Shown here piece by piece: positions 49,810 through 57,944 of a DNA stretch of 60,405 nt; the stretch's first letter is position 1; each line of letters starts with the position of its first letter. The stretch is from Candidatus Cloacimonadota bacterium (lineage in GTDB: Bacteria; Cloacimonadota; Cloacimonadia; Cloacimonadales; Cloacimonadaceae), in NCBI GenBank assembly GCA_023228125.1, contig JALOBT010000012.1, positions 1 to 60,405 of the forward strand, given 5' to 3'. A program made the position numbers and the translations under genes. Below the pieces are notes generated by a model. That model worked only from the letters and a program-made list of their open reading frames with translations. It did no database searches and was not told the origin of the DNA.

Positions 49810-50835
49810 CTAATACTCAAATCCGATGGAGAATACTTTATTAAAATCGGTAAGTTCACCAGCGGGAACCATTGAGAAATCTACGGATAGTTTATAGCGG
49901 TTACTAAAGGAATAATTGATTCCTGCCCCAAAACTGGGACCCTCGATACTACCTGCATTATCATAGAAGTAGCCACCCCGCAGCGAGATTAATTGCAGAT
50001 AGGTGTATTCTGCACCCACGCCGTAGATGGTCTCTTCCATATAATCCCAGCCTGTGACAAAGCGCTTTAATAAGGGATCTTCATTAGCCAGCATTTTACT
50101 GCCTTCAGCAGAGAGGATCAGCTTATTCAGAGGATTATCCATCACTGTGTAAGCAGCTCCCAGGCGCACCGTCATGGATTGCGGATCAGCCTGTGCTTTA
50201 TCCACAAAAGTCACGTCCGGACCCATATTTTGCACCACCAGTGCCAAATCCAATCCAGGAATACCGCCCAGATCCAGATACTTCGCCCCCAGGTCAAAGC
50301 CAAAACTGAAAGCCTTGCCCTCAGAATCGGTAAGCCCAGTGGGAGGTGCCAAATAGCCGTAAATGAGCTTAAAATTCGCACCCACACCCAGCTTGGCAGG
50401 GATCACATCGTAGGAATACCCCAAGGCTCCGGCAATATCAAAAGAGTGGAAAGTCCCTACGGGTGTAGAATCTTCCAAGGTCTGGTCTTGAGTTCCAGAA
50501 TCCAAAAGCACGATATGCGCACTGAGATTGCCTATATCCTCAAAATACTGATTCCAGCCCAGGTATTCGTAAAACAAATCATTGATACCAGAGCCTTGCA
50601 GCCAGGGGATATGGTTGAAGGCAAGTTGGCCTTTACGGTTAAAGGCAGTAGCTCCAGGATTCCACCACATGGCAAAAGCATCATCTGCTACTGCAGAATA
50701 GGCACGACCCATGCCACTGGCACGGCCACCTGGTTCAAAGGTCAGGAAGAGAAACGCGCCTTGAGAGATAGCTGCCAAAGGCGCAATCCCCATTAAAACA
50801 AGGCAGAAAGTGATTATTATATGTCTGATCGACAT
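49810..50835 (-). CDS. PorV/PorQ-like outer-membrane protein
   Basis: A 341-residue beta-barrel-type protein with a signal peptide. The mature start F-L-F-L-T-F-E-P-G-G-R-A-S-G-M-G-R-A-Y and A-D-D-A-F-A-M-W-W-N-P-G-A are diagnostic of the PorV family, the outer-membrane shuttle of type IX secretion. The rest alternates short strands and turns, ending in an aromatic residue (G-F-E-Y), as usual for barrels. It heads the ten-gene minus-strand run and is directly followed by a sorting-domain protease, a fitting partner. A strong G-G-A-G-G precedes the ATG. Confidence 0.9.
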   Translation of the reverse strand: MSIRHIIITFCLVLMGIAPLAAISQGAFLFLTFEPGGRASGMGRAYSAVADDAFAMWWNPGATAFNRKGQLAFNHIPWLQGSGINDLFYEYLGWNQYFEDIGNLSAHIVLLDSGTQDQTLEDSTPVGTFHSFDIAGALGYSYDVIPAKLGVGANFKLIYGYLAPPTGLTDSEGKAFSFGFDLGAKYLDLGGIPGLDLALVVQNMGPDVTFVDKAQADPQSMTVRLGAAYTVMDNPLNKLILSAEGSKMLANEDPLLKRFVTGWDYMEETIYGVGAEYTYLQLISLRGGYFYDNAGSIEGPSFGAGINYSFSNRYKLSVDFSMVPAGELTDFNKVFSIGFEY

Positions 50836-51019
50836 TTATTCCTCCACAAATTGGGGTTTTCTTTTTGTGTCAGCAGGGCTTTGTAGATATCCCTGTGTAT
50901 TTGCTTATGACTTGAGCCTTCGCTTGTATGGCAATATAATAACTGCGAAGCACAAATCTCCTGTGATGTCATAGAATACTGCCTTATAGCAATTTTGTCA
51001 ATTTTCTCCTTGAAAGCTA

Positions 51020-51107
51020 TGGTGCCGAAGGCCGGAATCGAACCGGCACGGGCTATTCGCCCGGTGGATTTTGAGTCCACTGCGTCTACCAATTTCACCA
51101 CTTCGGC
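51020..51107 (-). tRNA. tRNA-Leu (anticodon CAA)
   Basis: A full cloverleaf on the minus strand. The acceptor G-C-C-G-A-A-G pairs with C-T-T-C-G-G-C. The anticodon loop C-T-C-A-A-A-A lies at 51069-51075 with anticodon CAA (51071-51073). There is a long variable arm, as expected for Leu, and a T loop with T-T-C-G-A-T-T. The CCA end is encoded (51020-51022). Confidence 0.97.
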
Positions 51108-51147
51108 ATCCTATGTTTCAAATCTTTTAATTCCCTTTCTTTGTCAA

Positions 51148-51171
51148 GTAAAAAGAGTTATTTAGACTCTT
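51148..51171 (-). terminator. Terminator overlapping the stop of the binding-protein gene
   Basis: On the minus strand A-A-G-A-G-T pairs with A-C-T-C-T-T around a 7-base loop that contains the TAA stop codon, followed by T-T-T-A-C-T-T. The stop codon thus lies inside the hairpin. Confidence 0.7.
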
Positions 51172-52435
51172 CCCTGATCAAATCTGCAAACTTATGTGCA
51201 CAAGCATCAAGGGCTTCCTTGGGTGTAGATTCATTGCGCATAGCGTATTCCAGAGCACTCTTGAGCTCTGGCCTGGCCTTAAACCACGCGGAGGTCTGAG
51301 GCTCGAAAACCGCATCCTCAAGCTGGTCAAATATACCCTGAAATTGGGGATTCTTTGCCAGGAAATTTTGAATCGTGGCGCTGGCCATAGCACTCCGCCG
51401 CACCGGCATATAGCTGGTCTCGGCACTCCAACGGGCAGTCTGCTCTGTATCCGTAAACCATTTGATAAATTCCCAGGAGGCGCGCTCGCGCTTTTCATCT
51501 CCAGATTTGAAGATCACGATATTCGTGCCCGATACCGCACTTTCAGCAGTCCTATAAGTAGGCAGAGGCGCATATCCTATATTAAAATTGATCGGCTGCT
51601 GGCGCATGTGGGTGATGGATACACTGGAGCCTTCATAGATCGGCACGATCCCAGCCATAAAGTCATTTTGACCGTCGTATCCATTTACCAGATACGCGCT
51701 CTTATCTTTGAACATCATATCGGTGATGAAGGTAAGGGCTTCGATGCCGGCCGCACTATTAAAGGCAGGATTGCCAGCCTCATCCACGATCTTGCCGCCA
51801 GCTTGATGAAGCAAATTGATGAATTGCCATTCGTTCACATTAAAGTTTGTGCCCCAGCGGTCTATCACACCGTCCCCATCCGTATCCCGGGTCAGGACTT
51901 TGCACAGCTTCCGAAATTCTTCCCAAGTCTTGGGAAAAGAATCCGGATCCAGGCCCAGGCGGTAAAATTCGTCTTTATTGTAAAAATAAGCTCTCACGCT
52001 TTTATTAAAGGGCATGGAGTAAATGGTATCGTTAAAAGTATTGGAATTCCTGAATACCGGATATATATCCAGCAAATCCTCTTCCCCAAAATCCTTGTCC
52101 TCTGCGATGAATTTTTCCAAAGGACACAAGACTCCGGATTCGATATACTTCGCAGCCCAGCTCTCAAAGACCTGAGCGAGATCAGGTTGCTTCTTCGCCT
52201 GGATCGAAGCCATCAATTTCTGCGACAAGGCAGTATAGGAACTGATGGGATTCGCCACCACCTCGATCTCGTTCTGGCTGCGGTTAAATTCCATGATCAT
52301 CTCGGTAAGAGTATCCCCCAAAGGGCCACTCAGACCATGCCAAAAGGTAATCTTGGTCTTACCTGATGTCAGCGTTTTTCCACAAGCGCCCAAAAGCAGG
52401 CTGATTAGGATCATCGCAATCACTACTCGTCGCAT
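51158..52435 (-). CDS. Extracellular solute-binding lipoprotein (family 1, sugar type)
   Basis: About 425 residues. The signal peptide M-R-R-V-V-I-A-M-I-L-I-S-L-L-L-G-A-C ends in a lipobox, and the mature part opens with I-T-F-W-H-G-L-S-G-P-L-G-D-T-L, typical of UgpB/MalE-like binding proteins of ABC importers. D-T-D-G-D-G-V-I-D-R-W-G occurs in the middle. I start at ATG 52435 with A-G-G-A-G upstream; the longer frame to 52576 would bury the signal peptide. No permease or ATPase gene is nearby, so the transporter must be elsewhere. Substrate is probably a sugar or glycerol phosphate. Confidence 0.92.
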   Translation of the reverse strand: MRRVVIAMILISLLLGACGKTLTSGKTKITFWHGLSGPLGDTLTEMIMEFNRSQNEIEVVANPISSYTALSQKLMASIQAKKQPDLAQVFESWAAKYIESGVLCPLEKFIAEDKDFGEEDLLDIYPVFRNSNTFNDTIYSMPFNKSVRAYFYNKDEFYRLGLDPDSFPKTWEEFRKLCKVLTRDTDGDGVIDRWGTNFNVNEWQFINLLHQAGGKIVDEAGNPAFNSAAGIEALTFITDMMFKDKSAYLVNGYDGQNDFMAGIVPIYEGSSVSITHMRQQPINFNIGYAPLPTYRTAESAVSGTNIVIFKSGDEKRERASWEFIKWFTDTEQTARWSAETSYMPVRRSAMASATIQNFLAKNPQFQGIFDQLEDAVFEPQTSAWFKARPELKSALEYAMRNESTPKEALDACAHKFADLIREESK

Positions 52436-52559
52436 ATTTTCTCCTGATATTATCTCAAACATTGGCATAGCACACAGCACTTTACCAGTTTGGTACAAGA
52501 CTCTTAGTCTATTCAAAACAGTCAATCTATTTCTTAGTCCCCCACGCCAAACCCCAAGT

Positions 52560-52584
52560 CGTAACGCTGGATTCATCCGGCCGG
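52560..52584. repeat. REP-like repeat family B, third locus (inverted)
   Basis: Read on the minus strand, C-C-G-G-C-C-G-G-A-T-G-A-A-T-C-C-A-G-C-G-T-T-A-C matches the end of the 24463-24507 copy with one extra base. It marks the border between the binding-protein gene and the accessory island. Confidence 0.7.
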
Positions 52585-52610
52585 TGCATCAGCTTCAGCC
52601 CTTGTTTTAA

Positions 52611-52761
52611 CCCAAAAGCGACCCAGGTAATTTGGAACTTACAGCCAGAATAAAAGATAGAGGATAAGCTGAGTTGGTAAAGCCAATGCAGGAAGGGTCG
52701 CTTTTAGGTCAAAACAACACGTATACCTGTTTTGACTTGTCTTTTTGACCTTCCTGCAGGC
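52611..52761. repeat. Nested inverted repeats at the left edge of the RM island
   Basis: Three sets of arms interlock. C-C-C-A-A-A-A-G-C-G-A-C-C-C (52611-52624) pairs with 52695-52708 except for one base. T-G-C-A-G-G-A-A-G-G (from 52687) pairs with C-C-T-T-C-C-T-G-C-A (to about 52758). G-T-C-A-A-A-A-C-A pairs with T-G-T-T-T-T-G-A-C inside that. The folds exclude each other in part. The stretch 52585-52861 has no gene. Confidence 0.75.
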
Positions 52762-52861
52762 TACAAACTTTCTCGATATCTTCTATCTTCCAATCAAGCT
52801 ACAAGTTACCCGCCAGCCAAAATTGAGAGTTAAGACAGGAACATAATGCTGAAGCTATATA

Positions 52862-53524
52862 CTACGCCGGCCCCTCAGCCAATATCATTGAATCCTGGTA
52901 TAGCCTTGCATTGTCTGAGTTAAATTCATGTTTGAGATCACATTCTAATTGATATGCATCCAGGATCTTCCACGCTTTGGTTTTATATATATTGTTGTTC
53001 CCAACTTTCTTATCTACATATATTTCAAAGCCCATGATAAAATGAATAGCGTCGTGATTTACTTTAAAATCTTCAGATGGGGATAAATAGAAGGATCTCT
53101 GGGACGTCCCCTTTGTTTTCTCGCTGAATGTTTTGCATTCGATATAATGCTTTCTGTTATCAGAACATGTTATTTCTATATCTGGATATCCTACAGACTG
53201 CTTCTTCCCTGATTTAGTGCAAGGCTTTTTTGCACTGATTCCGCAAGCGTTTAACGAATCAATTACGAATGGCTCAATGTCATTACCTACCTCATTGGGT
53301 CTTGGTCGCTTTATGCCTTTTTTATTCACAGAAACACATGTCATCTTAGCTACTTCAGTCAAGTTTTTTAAAAGCTTGTAATGCTCTTTATCATCTCTGT
53401 CAAACTCGATTACTTCGTGTCCACTTATGCTCTGAATGATTATATTGAAAGGGATGCCTTTTAAAGGTAAAAGCATCTGTTTTATCACCCTCTCCAACTT
53501 CTTTAAATATTCATCATTTGCCAT
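52862..53524 (-). CDS. Type II restriction endonuclease-like (PD-(D/E)xK)
   Basis: About 220 residues. A nuclease core is visible: Y-P-D-I-E-I (Asp115) and, after a short turn, H-Y-I-E-C-K-T-F (Glu129, Lys131), which is the PD-x(n)-ExK pattern. I start at ATG 53524 because A-G-G-A-G-A-G is directly upstream; the longer frame runs into the methyltransferase stop. It lies 45 bases after a DNA methyltransferase gene, so it is almost certainly the restriction partner. Recognition site unknown. Codon use is AT-rich, as across this island. Confidence 0.83.
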   Translation of the reverse strand: MANDEYLKKLERVIKQMLLPLKGIPFNIIIQSISGHEVIEFDRDDKEHYKLLKNLTEVAKMTCVSVNKKGIKRPRPNEVGNDIEPFVIDSLNACGISAKKPCTKSGKKQSVGYPDIEITCSDNRKHYIECKTFSEKTKGTSQRSFYLSPSEDFKVNHDAIHFIMGFEIYVDKKVGNNNIYKTKAWKILDAYQLECDLKHEFNSDNARLYQDSMILAEGPA

Positions 53525-53569
53525 TATGCTCTCTCCTTTGATCATTATGATAGGCTTGATTGAATCCAC

Positions 53570-54820
53570 TCATTGGGGTTTCCTCAAAATGACAATACGA
53601 TTTGTATTTGTCCCTTTCTGGTTATTTGACACGCCCCATATATTTGAAGTTTTCGTGAATATCTGCTCGTTGATTATTACAGCCAGCACCTCAAAACCTG
53701 CTTGCTTCCCTATTGGCACAATGCTCTCTTCGAGCTTGATCTTTCCCTTGCGAATTTCGCCTACTTCAAAGGCAATGTATCCACCAGGTTTTATCACCCG
53801 ATACATCTCATTGAAGACGGAGCTCATAAAGAGCTCCCATTCATCAAGTTTCTTTGTGACAGTAATGCTTTCCTGAACTTCCTTAATATCGATATTATTA
53901 AACCAGCACCTCAACCAATTATCTCCAGCGTAATCAATTACATCTAAAAATGGAGGCGATGTAACCACCAGCGAGACACATGAATCAGGTATTTGGCTGG
54001 TCTTGGCAGCGTCACTATTTACACACATTGCCTTTTCTCCAAGTGCGAACATTGCTTCTCTTATCTCGGGGCTAATGTCCTTTTGGAGCTGATGAGACTT
54101 GATGATGATGATATCTTTAGTGTCTTTGTAGCTCGGGATGCGGCCAGATTTTTCATTAAATTCTATTTGTTTCTGTTGAGAACAAGCCTGGTTCGGAGGG
54201 AGTGTATATACTGAGAAGAAGTTTTTCGAATGCCCGGTTAATTTATTCGTAGCAACCATCCTGAGCCAGTCATCTACATAATCCCCTCTGCCATTGGCTT
54301 TACGTTCTATCAGATAATCACGGATCGAGACCAGTTCGCTTTCTGTGTCAGGATGATAAAACATCGATAAATCAATATCAGCCTTTCTATCTTTATAGAG
54401 CTTGATAGAGGCTAAACGGGATTCAATATCTTTCAAGAGCGGTATTCTTATTCTTGGGATAGTTAGCATGATGCTTAAGGGGTTTACATCATTGATGATC
54501 ACGTTTCTGCCACACAATGCGGCTTCTATCGCCGTAGTCCCTCTACCGCTAAAAGGATCATAGACAATATCGCCAGGTTTTGTAAACCGGTTTATGAAGA
54601 AATTCGGTAGTTGCGGCTTGAAACAGGCCCTATATGATACCTCGTGTATGCTGGATGCTTGCCTTTGTTTGGACGTCCAGAATTCATCCGTTATAATCGG
54701 GTATTCGTTACAGTGCATTGCTATCCTTCTTTTTGATTCGATCAAAGAATCAAATATGCTCGGATCGCTTATTAAGCTTTCATGAGTTTCCTCTAATAGT
54801 TCAATAATATCATTCTTCAC
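53570..54820 (-). CDS. Site-specific DNA methyltransferase (N4-cytosine or N6-adenine)
   Basis: A 416-residue modification enzyme. Motif I is Y-D-P-F-S-G-R-G-T-T (87-96) with I-N-D-V-N-P-L-S following. Catalytic motif IV is V-T-S-P-P-F (286-291). About 190 residues between them leave room for a target-recognition domain. S-P-P-F suggests N4-cytosine methylation, but N6-adenine is possible. The N-terminal F-W-T-S-K-Q-R ... Y-R-A-C-F-K-P-Q-L-P is typical of this family. The start is GTG at 54820. Together with the downstream nuclease it forms a type II restriction-modification pair. Confidence 0.9.
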   Translation of the reverse strand: MKNDIIELLEETHESLISDPSIFDSLIESKRRIAMHCNEYPIITDEFWTSKQRQASSIHEVSYRACFKPQLPNFFINRFTKPGDIVYDPFSGRGTTAIEAALCGRNVIINDVNPLSIMLTIPRIRIPLLKDIESRLASIKLYKDRKADIDLSMFYHPDTESELVSIRDYLIERKANGRGDYVDDWLRMVATNKLTGHSKNFFSVYTLPPNQACSQQKQIEFNEKSGRIPSYKDTKDIIIIKSHQLQKDISPEIREAMFALGEKAMCVNSDAAKTSQIPDSCVSLVVTSPPFLDVIDYAGDNWLRCWFNNIDIKEVQESITVTKKLDEWELFMSSVFNEMYRVIKPGGYIAFEVGEIRKGKIKLEESIVPIGKQAGFEVLAVIINEQIFTKTSNIWGVSNNQKGTNTNRIVILRKPQ

Positions 54821-54990
54821 TATCTCGCCTTTTTTTATTCACTCTGCTTGTATGTTTCTTGCTCATAAGATTAAACCAATTATATCTTGTATCCAGTTCA
54901 AATAATGAACTGATCTGAATACCTCATAGTAACAGTCAGTCGGAAAACGCAAGATTTCCCTAATAAGCATTAAAAACTGATAGAGCTTAT

Positions 54991-55191
54991 TTGTCAACCA
55001 AAAACAGCATCTTCGAAAACCTGCGCAAGAGCGATGGCAAACAAAAGGATGCAGCCATATTATTCAATGAATTTGAATATACACCAAGCTTTGAGACTTG
55101 CTTCTTCAAGGAATCTCTTTTTAACTCTATCGAAGGCTTTCACGCCCTGCTCTGCTACAGAGCTGATCACTCGGCATCTGATCTGAAATAA
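54991..55191 (+). CDS. Short ORF of unknown nature, possibly a remnant
   Basis: A 66-codon frame from a TTG, open for some further codons upstream to a double stop. The product is charged and aromatic (K-Q-K-D-A-A-I-L-F-N-E-F-E-Y). I see no ribosome site and no family. It lies in the AT-rich island between the methyltransferase and the zinc-ribbon gene and may be the tail of a lost gene. The remainder, 54821-54990 and 55192-55440, shows nothing else. Confidence 0.25.
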   Translation: MSTKNSIFENLRKSDGKQKDAAILFNEFEYTPSFETCFFKESLFNSIEGFHALLCYRADHSASDLK

Positions 55192-55440
55192 ATAACTAGA
55201 TTTATGAAGAACATAGTTCTTGACTGAAAGACGTGACTTTAATTAGTATGACCTTGGTTGATTTTAGCATTTATAATCAGCCATAAGCGTATACTGTGTG
55301 AAGCGAAGACCTGATAATGGGTTTTCATGCAACTCGAGTAATAATGTTTGGGATTTACACCCAACACTTGAAACTCAACTTTTTTGTAAAGAGATGTCCA
55401 GAAATGAGTAATTCATGGCGGACCATTTAAGGAGAATAAA

Positions 55441-56037
55441 ATGGCTATGATAAGATGTAAAGAATGTGGTGCAGAAATAAGTTCAAGTGCATCCCAATGT
55501 CCTAGATGTGGGAAAAAGAGGACTTCTGGCTGTTCAATGGCTGTACTAGTCGTACTTGGGATATTTGTCTCAATTGGAATATTGTCAATAGCAATTAATT
55601 ATTGTAGCTTGAAATTCGGCACTAATCAACGCACTGATAAGGTTATTTCTGAAACAGAATCAGAGCCTTTAACGCCAATACCATATACGATAATTAGAGA
55701 TATAAAACGATCAAGCGGTGGCTCCATAAAAACTATCGTTATTGATCCAACATATGCCAACGTGTCGGACATGGAGAAATTAGGCGAGACCTTGAAATAT
55801 GACCACAAAGATACTCGCTTTTCGGAAATCAATGTTTTCGACGACAAAAAAACAGCAGAGTTCTTAACACCTGAACAAATGAATAAATATGCAATGAACC
55901 TAAACGATCATTCAGGGGATAAGTATTACAAACATTTTATTGGGCAGTATGTAGTGAATAGAAACACAAGCTTCCATGTCTTTCAGATTTACCTAAATGG
56001 ATTTTTGAATGATTTGACAAAAGAGATAAAGTACTAA
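55441..56037 (+). CDS. Zinc-ribbon membrane protein
   Basis: A 198-residue protein. The N terminus is a zinc ribbon (C-K-E-C-G ... C-P-R-C-G-K-K; Cys6, 9, 20, 23), then one membrane helix (about 32-53, V-L-V-V-L-G-I-F-V-S-I-G-I-L). A C-terminal domain of about 140 residues is probably outside the membrane. The ribbon would be on the cytoplasmic side. The C-terminal domain matches no family I recognise. A-A-G-G-A-G precedes the ATG. AT-rich codon use suggests recent acquisition. Confidence 0.8.
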   Translation: MAMIRCKECGAEISSSASQCPRCGKKRTSGCSMAVLVVLGIFVSIGILSIAINYCSLKFGTNQRTDKVISETESEPLTPIPYTIIRDIKRSSGGSIKTIVIDPTYANVSDMEKLGETLKYDHKDTRFSEINVFDDKKTAEFLTPEQMNKYAMNLNDHSGDKYYKHFIGQYVVNRNTSFHVFQIYLNGFLNDLTKEIKY

Positions 56038-56215
56038 AAGCATTGTTTTGCAGCATTATACTAGATTACGAGAGGTTTTCTGAGGCAGTAATCCGTAAGA
56101 ACATTAAACAATACTAGGAACTTACACCAAGATTTGAGCTTTAATATTATGTGAATATGTGAAAGAATTAAAGCATTATAAAGTAGATATACTAGAAAAA
56201 GCTGAGAGGTAAAAG

Positions 56216-56932
56216 ATGAATACTTGTATGGCTAAAATTATGTGTGTTGGATTATGTCTGTCCTTACTGTGGGGCTGTGCCAATCTGACACCTCTAGAAA
56301 CAAGAACTGGTCGACCTGATATCGTCATAAATGGTGTGACTAAAAAGGAAGTAAGTGATGTACTGGTAAATTTTATGATTAATTATGATTTTCTAATGAT
56401 TAGGATGGATGAATATAGTCTGGTTTTCGGAAAAATAATTAAAGATCCAGGAATGGCTATTTTGGGAGGTTCTCGGTACGATCCCTTTCCTCAGAATAGA
56501 TGGACATACACTTTAATTGATGCAACATCTGGAATCCGGGTTCTAACTACCATCGAAATTGTCACTAATCCCGGAAGCGCATTTGAACAAAAAACCGATG
56601 TAAGCAAAGCATCAAAAGCTGCACATGAAGCTCAAACTATATTAGAAAATCTGAAAAGAAATTTAGAATTTAGCGCTAGCATGAAGGATCGAGGAAAAGT
56701 CGGTGTACAGGTTGAGAACAAGAAGATTCTTTATATTCTCCCAGGAAGCCCTGCGGAAAAAGCCGGCTTAAGGAAAGACGATATTATATTGAAAGTGGAT
56801 GGAGCTGATCTTACAGGCGACATAATTCAAGATTCAATGATGATTTCAGGAGAACCTGGAGTCACAGTGATTTTCTTAATTAATCGAAATGGGGAAGAAT
56901 TAATTGTTCCCGTTATTCGGGGAAATCCCTAG
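56216..56932 (+). CDS. PDZ-domain lipoprotein
   Basis: A 238-residue lipoprotein with L-L-W-G-C (Cys21). Residues about 25-155 form an unrecognised domain; the C-terminal about 80 residues are a PDZ domain with V-G-V-Q-V, L-P-G-S-P-A-E-K-A-G-L-R-K-D-D-I-I-L-K-V-D-G and G-E-P-G-V-T-V. PDZ domains bind C-terminal peptides or set up protease adaptors; no protease domain is present here. AT-rich, like the zinc-ribbon gene 179 bases upstream. G-A-G-A-G-G precedes the ATG. Confidence 0.83.
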   Translation: MNTCMAKIMCVGLCLSLLWGCANLTPLETRTGRPDIVINGVTKKEVSDVLVNFMINYDFLMIRMDEYSLVFGKIIKDPGMAILGGSRYDPFPQNRWTYTLIDATSGIRVLTTIEIVTNPGSAFEQKTDVSKASKAAHEAQTILENLKRNLEFSASMKDRGKVGVQVENKKILYILPGSPAEKAGLRKDDIILKVDGADLTGDIIQDSMMISGEPGVTVIFLINRNGEELIVPVIRGNP

Positions 56933-57044
56933 ATATATACAAGTCAATTAGGTCTTGAAAGAGCATTAAAATCAGTGACTTGGATTTCACGCCAGCATTA
57001 GGACTAAACGGATAGTCTGGTCGCCATAAAAGGAGAATCAAGAC

Positions 57045-57878
57045 ATGAAAGTAGTTTATCGCAAAGAGCAAACATCCTTGGGAAACGAGAGTTTTTCCCC
57101 AAGTGCTGGAAAGCCCGCTTTGTTTGTCGATTTGATCAAATCCAAACCGGGTATTGAGATATTCTCAGACTGGGAGCCCGTGTCCCGGGAAGATCTCTAC
57201 TTAGTGCACGATCAAGCCCACGTGGATGCCATCCTGGAGTGCAGGAAGTCCAATGGCTTCGGCAACACCTTAAAATCCGTGGCGGATTCCTTGATTTACA
57301 CAAACGGCAGTTTTTATAATGCTGCCAAAATTGCGCTCAAGGAAGGGATCGCGGTCTCCCCCACCAGCGGTTTTCATCATGCCAGCTATAATCAAGTCAT
57401 GGGATTTTGCACTTTTAATGGACTGATGGTAACTGCGGTCTTGCTGAAAAGAGCTAAATTGATAGACGAAATCGGCATCATCGATTTTGATGAGCATTGG
57501 GGCAATGGCACTATGGATATTATCCGCAGGCTGGACATAGATTATGTGAAACACATGGCTTTTAGTGATCAGATTGGCAGTGACTATGACGTGTGGCTCC
57601 AGGGACTGTACGCTTCTCTGGAAGACAATTTCCAGAACTCTACCCTGCTGCTTTACCAAGCCGGTGCAGATCCCCATATCGATGATCCTCTGGGTGGAGA
57701 ATTGACCACAGAGCAGATGAGGCTGAGAGACAGGAACGTGTTCCGCTTTGCTCATGATAATAAGATACCCATTGCCTGGAATCTGGCAGGGGGATATCAG
57801 AAGCCTATAGAGAAGGTTTTAGAGCTGCATTTTAATACGGTGGAGGAATGCCTGGGGGCTTTCTTAATTGAGAATTGA
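57045..57878 (+). CDS. Histone-deacetylase-family (class II-like) amidohydrolase
   Basis: A 277-residue arginase/deacetylase-fold enzyme. The His pair is His111-His112 (T-S-G-F-H-H-A), the zinc ligands are Asp149 and His151 (I-D-F-D-E-H-W-G-N-G) and Asp209 (Q-A-G-A-D-P-H), and the catalytic Tyr251 lies in A-G-G-Y. It probably hydrolyses an acetylated amine (polyamine or lysine). It is shorter than usual bacterial members (about 300-375). Its last residues L-I-E-N-stop are encoded by a family D repeat, so the original C terminus may have been replaced. A-A-G-G-A-G precedes the ATG. Confidence 0.9.
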   Translation: MKVVYRKEQTSLGNESFSPSAGKPALFVDLIKSKPGIEIFSDWEPVSREDLYLVHDQAHVDAILECRKSNGFGNTLKSVADSLIYTNGSFYNAAKIALKEGIAVSPTSGFHHASYNQVMGFCTFNGLMVTAVLLKRAKLIDEIGIIDFDEHWGNGTMDIIRRLDIDYVKHMAFSDQIGSDYDVWLQGLYASLEDNFQNSTLLLYQAGADPHIDDPLGGELTTEQMRLRDRNVFRFAHDNKIPIAWNLAGGYQKPIEKVLELHFNTVEECLGAFLIEN

Positions 57879-57944
57879 GGATGGAGAATTGAGAATTTCT
57901 TGGCTAACGTAGAATTTGGGGGGCTCACTTGAGAATGGAGAATT
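57864..57944. repeat. Family D repeat between convergent gene ends
   Basis: Repeated A-A-T-T-G-A-G-A-A-T-T, G-G-A-T-G-G-A-G and C-T-T-G-A-G-A-A-T-G-G-A-G steps. It encodes the last codons and TGA of the deacetylase gene on the plus strand, and the TAA stop of the acetyltransferase gene on the minus strand. Confidence 0.85.

Noticed and set aside
51194..52366. 390-codon plus-strand frame over the binding-protein gene
   Set aside because: Antisense shadow of a clear solute-binding lipoprotein; no ribosome site and no family motif.
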